Positions 63,823 through 64,000 of a DNA stretch of 64,000 nt are shown piece after piece; the first letter of the stretch is position 1; each line of letters starts with the position of its first letter. A model generated the notes under the pieces. It searched no databases, was not told the DNA's origin, and saw nothing but the letters and a program-made list of their open reading frames with translations. The stretch lies in the NCBI RefSeq assembly GCF_013410065.1, contig NZ_JACCCW010000001.1:806001-870000 (forward strand), written 5' to 3'. This DNA is from Granulicella arctica. GTDB taxonomy: Bacteria > Acidobacteriota > Terriglobia > Terriglobales > Acidobacteriaceae. Both the position numbers and the translations under genes were made by a program.

Positions 63823-64000
63823 AATTTTAACAGTGTAGGGGCGTGGGGCGGGGTGTGTTAGCTTTTAGCAAGCATAGCCGGGCGCTGGCGAGGCTGGCTC
63901 CCGCGGTCTTCCGTGGCTGTCGCGGGCCTTCGTCGTCGCGGAATGGCGCAACCAGGTTTTGTACGAGTTAGAGAGCAAGCGTCATTATGTACGCATCATG
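63823..64000. other. window-edge region, nothing recognised
   Basis: GC-rich, with some short self-complementary stretches (63870-63940), upstream of the thiE-like gene. No gene or named element identified. Confidence 0.4.

Noticed and set aside
63823..64000. TPP riboswitch upstream of the thiE-like gene
   Set aside because: No CTGAGA-type THI-box core was recognisable on the minus strand.

Overview
The window looks like a chromosome segment of a subgroup 1 acidobacterium (Terriglobus / Granulicella / Edaphobacter type). The grounds are a very large Oar-like TonB-dependent receptor with an N-terminal carboxypeptidase-regulatory domain, the order ispE - tRNA-Gln - prs - rplY - pth - rpsF - rpsR - rplI, a high-GC C-rich coding style, and intergenic repeats of the kind GTCATCCTGAGCGAAG and GGGGCTTTAGCCCC. 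The genus assignment is inference. No phage, IS element, plasmid function, rRNA or CRISPR array was seen; most of the window is ordinary chromosome.

Layout. 1-4.3 kb: tail of a GAF-ANTAR regulator, a three-gene minus-strand cell-surface cluster (small AYVDPGSG protein, kinase-like/methyltransferase fusion, membrane sulfatase-like protein) and tRNA-Ser. 4.5-11.8 kb: DUF2252 protein, Oar-like receptor, and a divergent operon of an ECF sigma factor, a one-TM partner and a secretin-N-like secreted protein. 11.8-16.8 kb: H+-pyrophosphatase, lone MacB-type permease, serine hydrolase. 17.1-24.6 kb: the housekeeping run rplI-rpsR-rpsF-pth-rplY-prs-tRNA-Gln-ispE, preceded by a second sigma/one-TM/secreted trio. 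24.7-33.5 kb: gamma-glutamyltranspeptidase, a GAF protein with a histidine-kinase DHp-like end, PaiB-like flavoprotein, a GH1 protein lacking its acid/base Glu, a LysR/EamA divergent pair, SGNH hydrolase, TIM-barrel epimerase. 33.6-36.7 kb: asnS carrying a repeat-derived insertion, followed by an AT-richer two-gene island (HEPN-like protein and DUF2971 protein). 36.8-40.8 kb: two DinB-like proteins, ddl, a diguanylate cyclase. 40.8-49.1 kb: an aromatic/branched amino-acid block (trpC, trpF, trpB, TonB-C-domain protein, trpA, chorismate mutase, DAHP synthase, tyrA, ilvA) and tRNA-Leu. 49.3-52.9 kb: a small DHp-like protein facing a response regulator with a histone-H1-like tail, infC with an ATT start, two tandem 56-residue secreted micropeptides and a 7-TM protein. 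52.9-64 kb: rpsA, HIT hydrolase, NTF2-like and ABM proteins, purA, DUF4126 protein, multicopper oxidase, PF04185 phosphoesterase lipoprotein, thiE-like gene.

Most notable: (1) dispersed repeats that read through as in-frame peptide insertions inside the essential enzymes AsnS and IspE; (2) a 219-bp tandem duplication encoding two Cys-pair secreted micropeptides, followed by a 7-TM gene whose ribosome binding site sits in one arm of a perfect 10-bp inverted repeat, a possible undescribed peptide/receptor or export unit; (3) a GH1 protein with Asn-Met-Pro in place of Asn-Glu-Pro; (4) the HEPN-like + DUF2971 island behind asnS; (5) a response regulator fused to a lysine/alanine tail; (6) a His-rich secreted microprotein inside the trp cluster. 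All function assignments rest on motif recognition by eye; no database search was run.
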